Source: an uncultured Clostridia bacterium (lineage in GTDB: Bacteria > Bacillota > Clostridia > Oscillospirales > Ruminococcaceae). Taken from it: a stretch of 5,131 bases of DNA. The notes under the pieces were generated by a model, which saw only the letters and a program-made list of their open reading frames with translations, was not told where the DNA came from and ran no database searches. A program made the translations under genes and the position numbers. The DNA lies in contig CAMDZU010000122.1 of NCBI GenBank assembly GCA_945910715.1, forward strand, positions 1-5,131. The letters run 5' to 3'. This document shows positions 1 through 4,415 of this stretch, piece by piece (position 1 is the first letter of the stretch; each line of letters begins with the position of its first letter).

Positions 1-644
1 TCCCATACCTGCTTTTTGTCCTTTTTCTTTGTATAGTCGAAGAAAAGGAACTGAACAAAGGCAAGAGCAAGCATAACCAGCACGACAATGGGGTTAAGAG
101 TGAAGATAATTGCGGCGGAAGCGACAATTTTCACAAAGGCCACCATAAAGGCGCATAAATTGCGGATAAGACCCTCAACGCCGTTGGAGTTGTTGCCCGT
201 AGCGTTCATGGCTTTCTGCATACTGTCAAGCATTTTGGGTGTTTCAAGCTGCTCGTACTTCATGGACATGGATTTTGCCATTCGCATTGAAATGAACTTG
301 AAGCGGACGTAAACGAACTTCCACCACATAGTTGCGTTGCAGAAGGTATTTGCGCCCATCATTATAATTTCCACCGCCGTTGTTGCAAGCACCAGCATAA
401 GCAGCGGCATAAAGTCGGCGGTATTCCCCGTCTGAAGGGCTGTCTGAACATAGTCCAGTATGTACTTTACGATAATGGTCCACATAAGGGACATTGCCGC
501 ACAGGTAAAGGAATAAAGTATCATCAGGAAAAACAGTGATTTCTGATGCTTTATTATTCCTTTAAGAACGTACATCATGTTTTGAAACAGACCGTAGTTC
601 TTTTCGTTGGGGTCTTTGTTTTTGTCTTTTTCTTTTTTCTTCAT
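1..644 (-). CDS. ABC exporter, N-terminal transmembrane domain (partial, runs off left edge)
   Basis: An ATG at 644-642 opens a reading frame that stays open for 214 codons to the left edge, so the protein is truncated by the window. The N-terminus is cytosolic and very charged (MKKKEKDKNKDPNEKN). Hydrophobic segments lie at about residues 36-58, 79-101, 160-182 and 184-202. Between the second and third is the stretch YEQLETPKMLDSMQKAM (130-146), which resembles the intracellular loop and coupling helix of type IV (MsbA/Sav1866-like) exporters. The ATP-binding domain is expected beyond the edge as a C-terminal fusion. The substrate (peptide, lipid or drug) cannot be read from this part. A ribosome binding site (GAGAGG) ends 6 bases before the ATG. 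The gene is first in its unit, with its own promoter at 673-701. Confidence is high for an ABC exporter membrane domain and low for any narrower function. Confidence 0.82.
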   Translation of the reverse strand, partial: MKKKEKDKNKDPNEKNYGLFQNMMYVLKGIIKHQKSLFFLMILYSFTCAAMSLMWTIIVKYILDYVQTALQTGNTADFMPLLMLVLATTAVEIIMMGANTFCNATMWWKFVYVRFKFISMRMAKSMSMKYEQLETPKMLDSMQKAMNATGNNSNGVEGLIRNLCAFMVAFVKIVASAAIIFTLNPIVVLVMLALAFVQFLFFDYTKKKDKKQVW

Positions 645-672
645 AAATGCCTCTCTCGGTTTTGATGTCTAT

Positions 673-701
673 ATGTTAGCATATCACGGTTTTATTTGCA
701 A
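673..701 (-). promoter_or_regulatory. Promoter of the ABC exporter gene
   Basis: On the minus strand a -35 box TTGCAA (701-696) is followed after exactly 17 bases by TAACAT (678-673). The bases TGC directly before it give an extended -10 (TGnTAACAT). Transcription would start near 666, leaving a leader of about 20 bases that holds the GAGAGG ribosome binding site. The call rests on box match and spacing only. Confidence 0.5.
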
Positions 702-720
702 GCAACTTTGGGTTGCAAAT
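694..720. repeat. Inverted repeat over the exporter -35 box (candidate operator)
   Basis: ATTTGCAA (694-701) and TTGCAAAT (713-720) form a perfect 8-bp inverted repeat with an 11-bp gap. On the minus strand the inner part also reads TTGC-TT-GCAA, a second small palindrome. The repeat covers the -35 box of the exporter promoter, where a repressor would block transcription. Drug and peptide exporters in Firmicutes are often controlled by MarR- or TetR-type repressors at such sites, but no regulator gene is visible here, so the operator role is inferred. Confidence 0.4.
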
Positions 721-785
721 TAAAATTTTCTTATCAACTATTGGTTTACTTATGGCGCAAGCGGAGGTTGACAATGCGGTTGCGG

Positions 786-818
786 AAAAAAGCCTGCGCC
801 ATTTTGAGCGGTGCAGGC
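786..818 (-). terminator. Intrinsic terminator of the nicotinamidase-Nudix operon
   Basis: Read on the minus strand, GCCTGC (818-813) pairs with GCAGGC (797-792), with partial further pairing inside (CC with GG). Six T residues follow (791-786). The hairpin begins 5 bases after the Nudix stop codon. This is the classic form of a Rho-independent terminator. Confidence 0.75.
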
Positions 819-823
819 CTTAA

Positions 824-1432
824 TCAGATGACTTTTCGTTCCCTCAGCCTTAGTATTGCGCTTGCAATAATTTTGGCATGGTCAAAGGCAATTCCGTTAT
901 TCTGCTTTATGTCAATATGGGTTATTGTGCCGAAGCTGGTTTTGGTTTCGGAAATGTCAAGGTCAGCGGAAATTACCGCCTTTGAGGAAGTGAGAGCAAG
1001 CCTGTTTTCTTTAAGCTCCACCTCAAACCAGGCGGTATCGTCCGCGTCGTCATTTGCCTTTTCGCCCAAATCGGAGCTTTCCGTAACCGCCATAAAAGCG
1101 CAGGTCATTACCCATGTTCTTGGGTCACGCCGGGGGTCGCTGAATAAGCCGAGCTGCTCAAGATGCATATTTTTTACCCCTGTTTCCTCCTCAAGCTCCC
1201 GTGCGGCGGCGCTGTCAACGGTTTCGTCGGGGTTGGAAAAGCCTCCCGGCAATGCCCACATTCCAAGACATGGGTGTCCGCCCCGCTTAATCATAAGCAG
1301 CTTTACCCTGCCCTTTTCCCGTGCAAAAATGCATATATCGGCGGTAACGGAGGGTCGGGGGTAGTCCTTTACGGTGTAATTTGCAAGAAATTCCTTTTCG
1401 GTAAGTCCGTTTTTGTCACGCAGCTCTTCCAT
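824..1432 (-). CDS. Nudix hydrolase, ADP-ribose pyrophosphatase-like (202 aa)
   Basis: The protein carries a complete Nudix box at residues 64-86: G64, E70, R78-E79-L80, E82-E83, G85-V86, matching GX5EX7REUXEEXGU. The glutamates bind the Mg2+ that drives cleavage of a nucleoside diphosphate linked to another group X. Before the box, LLMIKRGGHPCLGMWALPGG is the usual strand and loop. After it, SDPRRDPRTWV resembles ADP-ribose pyrophosphatases and the Nudix half of NrtR regulators. The C-terminal IAFDHAKIIASAILRLR also resembles that group, but no winged helix follows, so I call an enzyme and not a regulator. The frame is open up to 1459, but I prefer the ATG at 1432: it has a CGAGG ribosome binding site 6 bases upstream and begins one base after the upstream stop (TGA-T-ATG), which points to translational coupling with the nicotinamidase-like gene. 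The exact substrate is unproven. Confidence 0.88.
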   Translation of the reverse strand: MEELRDKNGLTEKEFLANYTVKDYPRPSVTADICIFAREKGRVKLLMIKRGGHPCLGMWALPGGFSNPDETVDSAAARELEEETGVKNMHLEQLGLFSDPRRDPRTWVMTCAFMAVTESSDLGEKANDDADDTAWFEVELKENRLALTSSKAVISADLDISETKTSFGTITHIDIKQNNGIAFDHAKIIASAILRLRERKVI

Positions 1433-1433
1433 A

Positions 1434-1952
1434 TCAAACCTCGTCATAGTTAATAACATTCATCAGCATACTTTTCATTGTATCGAGTCCCCATTTGCCG
1501 CCCGAAACCGCCTTTGCGTCAACGATAATTTCACAGGCAGGATTTGCGGTGCGTACAAGGACAGCGTTGCTGATAACGCATATATCCGTAACAACTCCGC
1601 AAAGCTCCACAAGGTCATAGGTATTACTGCGGAGATAATCATACAGCTCGGCGCTGCCAAAGGTGTTTTTGCAGAAGTATCTGTCGCAGTCCTGCTTAAG
1701 CTTACGCACCTTGCCGTAAAGCTGCCAGCCCTCGCTGTCCTTTTCGCAGTGCATAGGCAGCTTTCTGCCCTCGTCTGTTCCGGCATAGTCCTTGCCGTGG
1801 GTGTCCATTGTAAAAACAATGTCGGCGTTTTCGCTGCGGTATCGGTTTATTTTGCGGCAGATTTCGTCCTCAATTTCTGCGGCGGCGGGAGAACCCAGTA
1901 TGCCGCTTACAAAGTCCGTCTGATAGTCAACAACAATCAATAATTTTTTCAT
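1434..1952 (-). CDS. pncA: Nicotinamidase-like cysteine hydrolase, isochorismatase superfamily (172 aa)
   Basis: The protein has the catalytic triad of the superfamily: D9 in VVDYQTDF, K95 in KNTFGS and C125 in the CGVVTDICV motif, with the cis-peptide region just before it. D50 and H52 (MDTHGKDY), E61 and H68 (LPMHC) sit where the metal ligands of nicotinamidases lie. The spacing D-x-H, E at +11, H at +18 is the one I recall for the Asp/His/Glu/His site of the Streptococcus pneumoniae enzyme. The expected reaction is nicotinamide to nicotinate plus ammonia, in the cytosol, the first step of NAD salvage by the Preiss-Handler route. Length is near the usual 180-200 residues. A strong CGGAGG site lies 5 bases before the ATG and is part of an inverted repeat. 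The Nudix gene follows after one base. Another amide substrate cannot be excluded, so the gene symbol is provisional. Confidence 0.82.
   Translation of the reverse strand: MKKLLIVVDYQTDFVSGILGSPAAAEIEDEICRKINRYRSENADIVFTMDTHGKDYAGTDEGRKLPMHCEKDSEGWQLYGKVRKLKQDCDRYFCKNTFGSAELYDYLRSNTYDLVELCGVVTDICVISNAVLVRTANPACEIIVDAKAVSGGKWGLDTMKSMLMNVINYDEV
1439..1443 (-). promoter_or_regulatory. Ribosome binding site that decides the Nudix start
   Basis: CGAGG lies inside the last codons of the upstream gene, 6 bases before the ATG at 1432. The two earlier in-frame ATGs (1459 and 1447) have no purine-rich site at a good distance. The later start also avoids a 26-base overlap between the two genes. Confidence 0.55.
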
Positions 1953-1957
1953 AAGTA

Positions 1958-1992
1958 CCTCCGTTTATTTAATATTCTACTACAAACGGAGG
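1958..1992. repeat. Perfect 9-bp inverted repeat containing the Shine-Dalgarno of the nicotinamidase gene
   Basis: CCTCCGTTT (1958-1966) and AAACGGAGG (1984-1992) are exact reverse complements with a 17-base gap. On the minus-strand message the order is CCTCCGTTT, loop, AAACGGAGG, then 5 bases and the ATG. The second arm contains the whole ribosome binding site, and the first arm has an anti-Shine-Dalgarno sequence. If both arms are transcribed, the site would be locked in a hairpin. If transcription starts near 1967, the repeat can act only as DNA, for example as an operator. Confidence 0.65.
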
Positions 1993-2002
1993 ATAATTGC
2001 AA
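1974..2002 (-). promoter_or_regulatory. Promoter of the nicotinamidase-Nudix operon
   Basis: On the minus strand TTGCAA (2002-1997) and TAGAAT (1979-1974) are separated by exactly 17 bases. The start would fall near 1967, giving a very short leader of about 15 bases that just includes the ribosome binding site. If this promoter is the true one, the upstream arm of the inverted repeat at 1958-1992 lies in the promoter spacer and is not transcribed. Confidence 0.5.
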
Positions 2003-2004
2003 TA

Positions 2005-2014
2005 TTCAGCTGAA
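2005..2014. repeat. 10-bp palindrome upstream of the -35 box
   Basis: TTCAGCTGAA is a perfect palindrome centred between 2009 and 2010. Two more matching pairs lie outside a single mismatch (AT-a-TTCAGCTGAA-a-AT). It is 3 bases upstream of the TTGCAA -35 box on the minus strand, a place where activators or repressors bind. No regulator is assigned. Confidence 0.3.
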
Positions 2015-2063
2015 AATCAATCCCTTAGGAGAAAAAACGTCAGATACTGCGTCGCCTGCAACA

Positions 2064-2099
2064 ATAAAAGCGGATTGGAGCTTTCATTTTTTGTTCCGC
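2064..2099 (-). terminator. Weak candidate terminator of the adaptor-permease operon
   Basis: On the minus strand GCGGA (2099-2095) can pair with TCCGC (2074-2070), followed by TTTTAT (2069-2064). The stem is only 5 bp with a loop of 20 bases, so this is well short of a strong terminator. It is placed directly after the permease stop codon, and I see no better hairpin between 1953 and 2100. Confidence 0.3.
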
Positions 2100-2100
2100 C

Positions 2101-3282
2101 CTAATTTCTCAAAGCGTCAATAGGCTTCATTTTAGCTGCTTTTCTTGCAGGATAGACACCGAAAACCGCACCCATTGCCACCGATACTCCAAAGGCGAGT
2201 AAAATCATTCCCCAGTTTACAATAAATTCCGCTCCCATTACACAGCAGCCGACGAGAGCCGCAAGCAGTCCGAGAGCCGTTCCTATTCCGCTTCCCATTG
2301 CGGAAAGCATTACGCTTTCAACAAGAAACTCAAGCATTATATCCTTGTTTTTTGCTCCGATAGACTTCTTTATGCCGATTTCACGGGTGCGCTCGTTAAC
2401 GCTGACAAGCATGGTGGTCATAACGGTAATTCCCGATACGAACAGGGAAATTCCCGCAATAAGGGACAGCACAAGGGTAAGTATGCCCATAATGCTTTCC
2501 ATTTGTGATTTCTGCTGCAAAAGGTTGTTTACGCATATTCCCGACTCAACCTCCTTGCTAGCGTTAATGGCGGTCTGAATACGGTCGGTAACTCCGCTGT
2601 CCTCATTGAGTGCGTTGTTTACAAGCACTGCTATTCTGTCATAGGTAGTGCGGCCTGTAATCGCCTGCATTGTGGTGTAGGGGATATACACAAAGTCGGG
2701 GATAATATTGGAAAGTGCGCTCTGGAGCGAGCTTATGCCCGACTGCGCCACGCCTATCACCTCAAAATCATAGTATGCGCCCCCAAGCAGCACCTTTACG
2801 GTTTTGCCAACAATATTGCTTCTGCCGTAGGTTTCCACCGCCATTTTTTCGTCCACAACGCATACTCTGCGGTTGGCGGCAACGTCGCTGTTGTTTACCA
2901 GTCTGCCGTGCTTTGGGGTAATGGAGATGATGTCCTTTGCCTGACTGTCAACGCCCCACGCAACGCAGTCAACGCTTTGTCCGATAAGCTTTGTTTCGGT
3001 AACGCTTGCCATTAAGGGCATCGCCTTGTCAACTCCGTCCACCCTTGCAAGCACCGCTATATCCTCATCGTCAAGTGTAATGTCCGAAACGGTTTCCGCA
3101 GGCTGGACCATTACCGAGTTTATTCCCATTACATTGAGCGTATCTGCAATTTCAGCCGTTCCGATTGAGCCCAGCGCCGAAATTATCACCACCGCAAAAA
3201 CTCCTACCGCAATGCCTGTCATTGTAAGAGCGGAACGGGTCTTGCTCCTTAAAATTCCCGAAATGCCAAGATCTATCCGCAT
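2101..3282 (-). CDS. MacB-like ABC transporter permease (393 aa)
   Basis: This is a membrane subunit of the MacB/FtsX family without a fused ATPase domain. It shows the four-helix plan: one helix near residues 19-40 (following the RSKTRSALTMTGIAVG signature), a large extracytoplasmic domain at about 43-262, then three helices near 266-292, 322-347 and 352-378. The conserved NERTREIGIKKSIGAK motif after the second helix and the C-terminal PARKAAKMKPIDALR are hallmarks of the family. Such permeases work by mechanotransmission, passing ATP-driven movement to the outer domain to expel antimicrobial peptides, macrolides or lipids. The ATG at 3282 has a GGGAGG site 4 bases upstream and overlaps the adaptor stop by 10 bases, so the two genes are translationally coupled. 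The likely ATPase partner is divergent, at 4381-5043. The substrate is not known. Confidence 0.9.
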   Translation of the reverse strand: MRIDLGISGILRSKTRSALTMTGIAVGVFAVVIISALGSIGTAEIADTLNVMGINSVMVQPAETVSDITLDDEDIAVLARVDGVDKAMPLMASVTETKLIGQSVDCVAWGVDSQAKDIISITPKHGRLVNNSDVAANRRVCVVDEKMAVETYGRSNIVGKTVKVLLGGAYYDFEVIGVAQSGISSLQSALSNIIPDFVYIPYTTMQAITGRTTYDRIAVLVNNALNEDSGVTDRIQTAINASKEVESGICVNNLLQQKSQMESIMGILTLVLSLIAGISLFVSGITVMTTMLVSVNERTREIGIKKSIGAKNKDIMLEFLVESVMLSAMGSGIGTALGLLAALVGCCVMGAEFIVNWGMILLAFGVSVAMGAVFGVYPARKAAKMKPIDALRN

Positions 3283-3938
3283 ATTTCCTCCCTTGCTGCA
3301 GCCCCTGCCGCTACGCTTTCGGGGGAGGTTATTATTTTATCGGCAAGGTCTATGCCCGACTTTATTTCCGTTCCCTCTTCAAATTCAACACCCGTTTCAA
3401 TGTCGCAGCGCACCACATTTCCGTCCCTTAACGCATAAACATATTCACCGTTATCGTCCTGACAGATTACATTGTAGGGCAAGGTATATACGGTTTTCGG
3501 CTGAGTAACTTCTATTGCGGCAACGGCGGTATATCCGGGGCGCAGATATTCGTCGGGATTGTCAAGCCGCAGCGTTACGTCAACCACCGTTTCCGACGCT
3601 GTAAGGGTCACCTTCTGCCTTGCAAAGTCCGCAATTTTTATCACTCTTGCAGTATATCTGTCGCTGTCGAATGCCGCTCCGCTGAGATATGCCTGCTGCC
3701 CGATTTCCACCTTGCGTATGTCGCTTTCGCCCACCGCCACCGTAACATACCAGTCGTCGGATTTTTCAATAGTGCCTGCCGCCGAAACTGTTTCGCAGTA
3801 TTCCCTTGCGCCCATTTCAACCGTTGAAACTGTGGGAACAAAGCTTTCAACAGCCTCAGGAGCGGATATTACACCATATACTCCCCCTGCCGCCGCAATA
3901 ACAAGGGCGGATATTTTTATGATATTTTTATTGATCAT
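3273..3938 (-). CDS. Minimal MacA/HlyD-like adaptor protein (221 aa)
   Basis: The N-terminus (residues 6-26) is a single membrane anchor. PTVSTVEMGAREYCETVSAAGTIEK (35-59) matches the start of the membrane-proximal and lipoyl region of adaptors. VTVAVGESDIRKVEIGQQAYL (65-85) and DEYLRPGYTAVAAIEV (129-144) match the beta-barrel domain. The last 75 residues, with LPYNVICQDDNGEYVYAL, match the membrane-proximal domain. The parts usually lying between residues 59 and 64, the two lipoyl half-motifs and the coiled-coil hairpin, are absent; usual MacA proteins have about 370 residues. I see no frameshift, so the short form looks native. The frame extends to an ATG at 3983, but AAGGG lies 7 bases before the ATG at 3938 and the extra 15 residues are charged and encoded partly inside a MITE, so 3938 is preferred. 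It should deliver substrate to, or stabilise, the permease encoded just downstream. Confidence 0.82.
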   Translation of the reverse strand: MINKNIIKISALVIAAAGGVYGVISAPEAVESFVPTVSTVEMGAREYCETVSAAGTIEKSDDWYVTVAVGESDIRKVEIGQQAYLSGAAFDSDRYTARVIKIADFARQKVTLTASETVVDVTLRLDNPDEYLRPGYTAVAAIEVTQPKTVYTLPYNVICQDDNGEYVYALRDGNVVRCDIETGVEFEEGTEIKSGIDLADKIITSPESVAAGAAAREEICG

Positions 3939-3969
3939 GGCTTTTCCCTTTCGTTTATGTTTTCCAAAG

Positions 3970-4001
3970 GCAATACCGCACAAAGATTGTGTGCGGATTG
4001 C
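3970..4001. repeat. Hairpin at the left end of the MITE
   Basis: GCAAT (3970-3974) pairs with ATTGC (3997-4001), and CCGCACA (3976-3982) with TGTGCGG (3990-3996), leaving one bulged A and a 7-base loop. That is 12 base pairs. In the adaptor mRNA this hairpin would lie about 32 bases upstream of the start codon. Confidence 0.6.
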
Positions 4002-4139
4002 GAAGTCAGATTTTTCGTCAGATTGTATAAATTGAGTGCAGGCCGGCTAGCGCCAGTCAAGCGAAATTTGTGCAAGATGACGGAAAAGATGAAAGCAAGG
4101 CGTACGCAAAGCCGTCAGGCGGTCTTTGTGCGGTGTTGC
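3970..4139. mobile_element. 170-bp MITE-like element with terminal inverted repeats
   Basis: The left end GCAATACCGCACAAAGA (3970-3986) and the right end, read in reverse complement from 4139 to 4123, GCAACACCGCACAAAGA, match at 16 of 17 positions. CCAAAG flanks both sides as a direct repeat (3964-3969 and 4140-4145), as expected for a target-site duplication. The element carries no coding capacity for a transposase, so it would need one in trans. It is an imperfect palindrome over much of its length: the region near 4016-4031 in reverse complement resembles 4067-4082 (CAA, TGACG and AAAA shared). The left end also folds on itself (GCAAT-a-CCGCACA with TGTGCGG-ATTGC, 3970-4001). TGACGG (4078-4083) pairs with CCGTCA (4112-4117). 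The transposon family is not identified. Confidence 0.75.
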
Positions 4140-4143
4140 CCAA

Positions 4144-4149
4144 AGTATA
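4144..4149 (-). promoter_or_regulatory. Candidate -10 box of the adaptor-permease operon
   Basis: On the minus strand TATACT (4149-4144) is a good -10 box; the -35 region (around 4166-4172, TTTCGG) is weak. It lies just outside the right end of the MITE. In the sequence reconstructed without the MITE it would give a leader of about 30 bases, a normal arrangement. I see no better promoter for this operon inside the element: a TTGACT at 4060-4055 has no -10 box at proper distance. Confidence 0.35.
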
Positions 4150-4207
4150 TTGTGACAGAAATATCCCGAAATATTATGGAATATTTGAAAAAAATAATGT
4201 CACAATA
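4148..4207. promoter_or_regulatory. Wide inverted repeat in the divergent promoter region (candidate operator pair)
   Basis: TATTGTGACA (4148-4157) and TGTCACAATA (4198-4207) are perfect 10-bp reverse complements separated by 40 bases, about four helical turns. The left arm covers the candidate -35 of the rightward promoter and touches the candidate -10 of the leftward promoter. The right arm lies downstream of the expected rightward start. A smaller perfect repeat, AAATATT-ATGG-AATATTT (4169-4186), sits between them. The layout suits a repressor holding both promoters, perhaps by looping. Confidence 0.45.
4150..4177 (+). promoter_or_regulatory. Candidate promoter of the Cys-rich protein and ATPase genes
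   Basis: TTGTGA (4150-4155) and TATTAT (4172-4177) are spaced by 16 bases on the plus strand in an A+T-rich stretch. Transcription would start near 4184 and leave a leader of about 50 bases, with the ribosome binding site AAAGAGG at 4219-4225. Confidence 0.4.
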
Positions 4208-4232
4208 AAACAAAAAACAAAGAGGTTTTGCT

Positions 4233-4415
4233 ATGAACTTGATACTCTGCAACGAAAAGTGCCGCTATCAGAAGGAGGGCTACTGCGGTCTTGAGGGAAG
4301 CGCAAAGATAACCAACGCTCTCACCTCGCCCTGCTGCTATTTCGACCCGCCCGAAAACGCTCCCGAAAGGAGGAATAAGCTTGATAAGGATAAAAGAGAT
4401 ATTTACGGACTATAA
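4233..4415 (+). CDS. Small Cys-rich protein (60 aa), function unknown
   Basis: The protein begins MNLILCNEKCRYQKEGYCGL and has five cysteines in its first 35 residues: C6, C10, C18 and the pair C34-C35, followed by YFDPPE. The pattern C-x3-C-x7-C with a later CC-Y-F suggests a metal site, zinc or iron. Small clostridial proteins with a similar layout are often listed in databases as hydroxymyristoyl-ACP dehydratase, a name I recall and regard as unsupported: no dehydratase fold fits in 60 residues. The C-terminal 20 residues are charged, and the last 35 bases overlap the ATPase gene in another frame. AAAGAGG lies 7 bases before the ATG. The good ribosome binding site, the Cys pattern and the coupling to the ATPase make this a real gene. 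It could be a small regulator or metal-binding accessory protein; neither is shown. Confidence 0.72.
   Translation: MNLILCNEKCRYQKEGYCGLEGSAKITNALTSPCCYFDPPENAPERRNKLDKDKRDIYGL
4366..4373 (+). promoter_or_regulatory. Ribosome binding site supporting the TTG start of the ATPase
   Basis: AAAGGAGG ends 7 bases before TTG at 4381 and is near perfect. It lies inside the coding sequence of the Cys-rich protein, so ribosomes finishing that gene pass over it. The next in-frame ATG (4417) would remove the first beta strand of the ATPase. Confidence 0.8.

Larger units (their letters stand above)
3964..4145. repeat. 6-bp direct repeat CCAAAG flanking the MITE (target-site duplication)
   Basis: CCAAAG occurs at 3964-3969 and again at 4140-4145, directly abutting the two terminal inverted repeats. 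Removing the element and one copy restores a continuous sequence TTTTCCAAAGTATATTG. Because the element ends could be drawn one base further out (GGCAA), the duplication could be as short as CAAA (4 bp). Confidence 0.65.

Noticed and set aside
88..483. Short open frames on both strands within the left 500 bases
   Set aside because: They lie in other frames of the ABC exporter, whose own frame is open from 644 to the edge and shows clear membrane helices and a family motif.
753..783. Possible hairpin CGCAA...TTGCG upstream of the terminator
   Set aside because: Only 5 bp pair across a long loop with no inner pairing; not better than chance.
696..1364. A 222-codon open frame on the plus strand
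   Set aside because: It runs antisense to the Nudix gene, crosses the terminator and the exporter promoter, and its translation is low-complexity Ser/Leu-rich without any motif.
824..1432. NrtR-type NAD regulator
   Set aside because: The Nudix domain resembles that of NrtR, but I see no C-terminal winged helix and the Nudix box is complete, which favours an active enzyme.
1413..1943. A 176-codon open frame on the plus strand
   Set aside because: It is the antisense shadow of the nicotinamidase-like gene, which has a complete catalytic triad and metal site.
3939..3983. N-terminal extension of the adaptor to an ATG at 3983
   Set aside because: The extra codons come partly from the MITE and cover the ribosome binding site of the better start at 3938.
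3970..4139. Riboswitch or other structured RNA as the origin of the folding in this region
   Set aside because: The terminal inverted repeats with abutting 6-bp direct repeats explain the symmetry better as a mobile element, and I do not recognise a known riboswitch core. A secondary RNA role is still possible.
3957..4294. Two overlapping plus-strand open frames across the MITE
   Set aside because: They cross the element boundaries and the promoter region, have no recognisable motif, and are best explained as chance frames.
4233..4415. Hydroxymyristoyl-ACP dehydratase
   Set aside because: Similar small clostridial proteins carry this database name, but 60 residues with five cysteines cannot form a hot-dog fold dehydratase.
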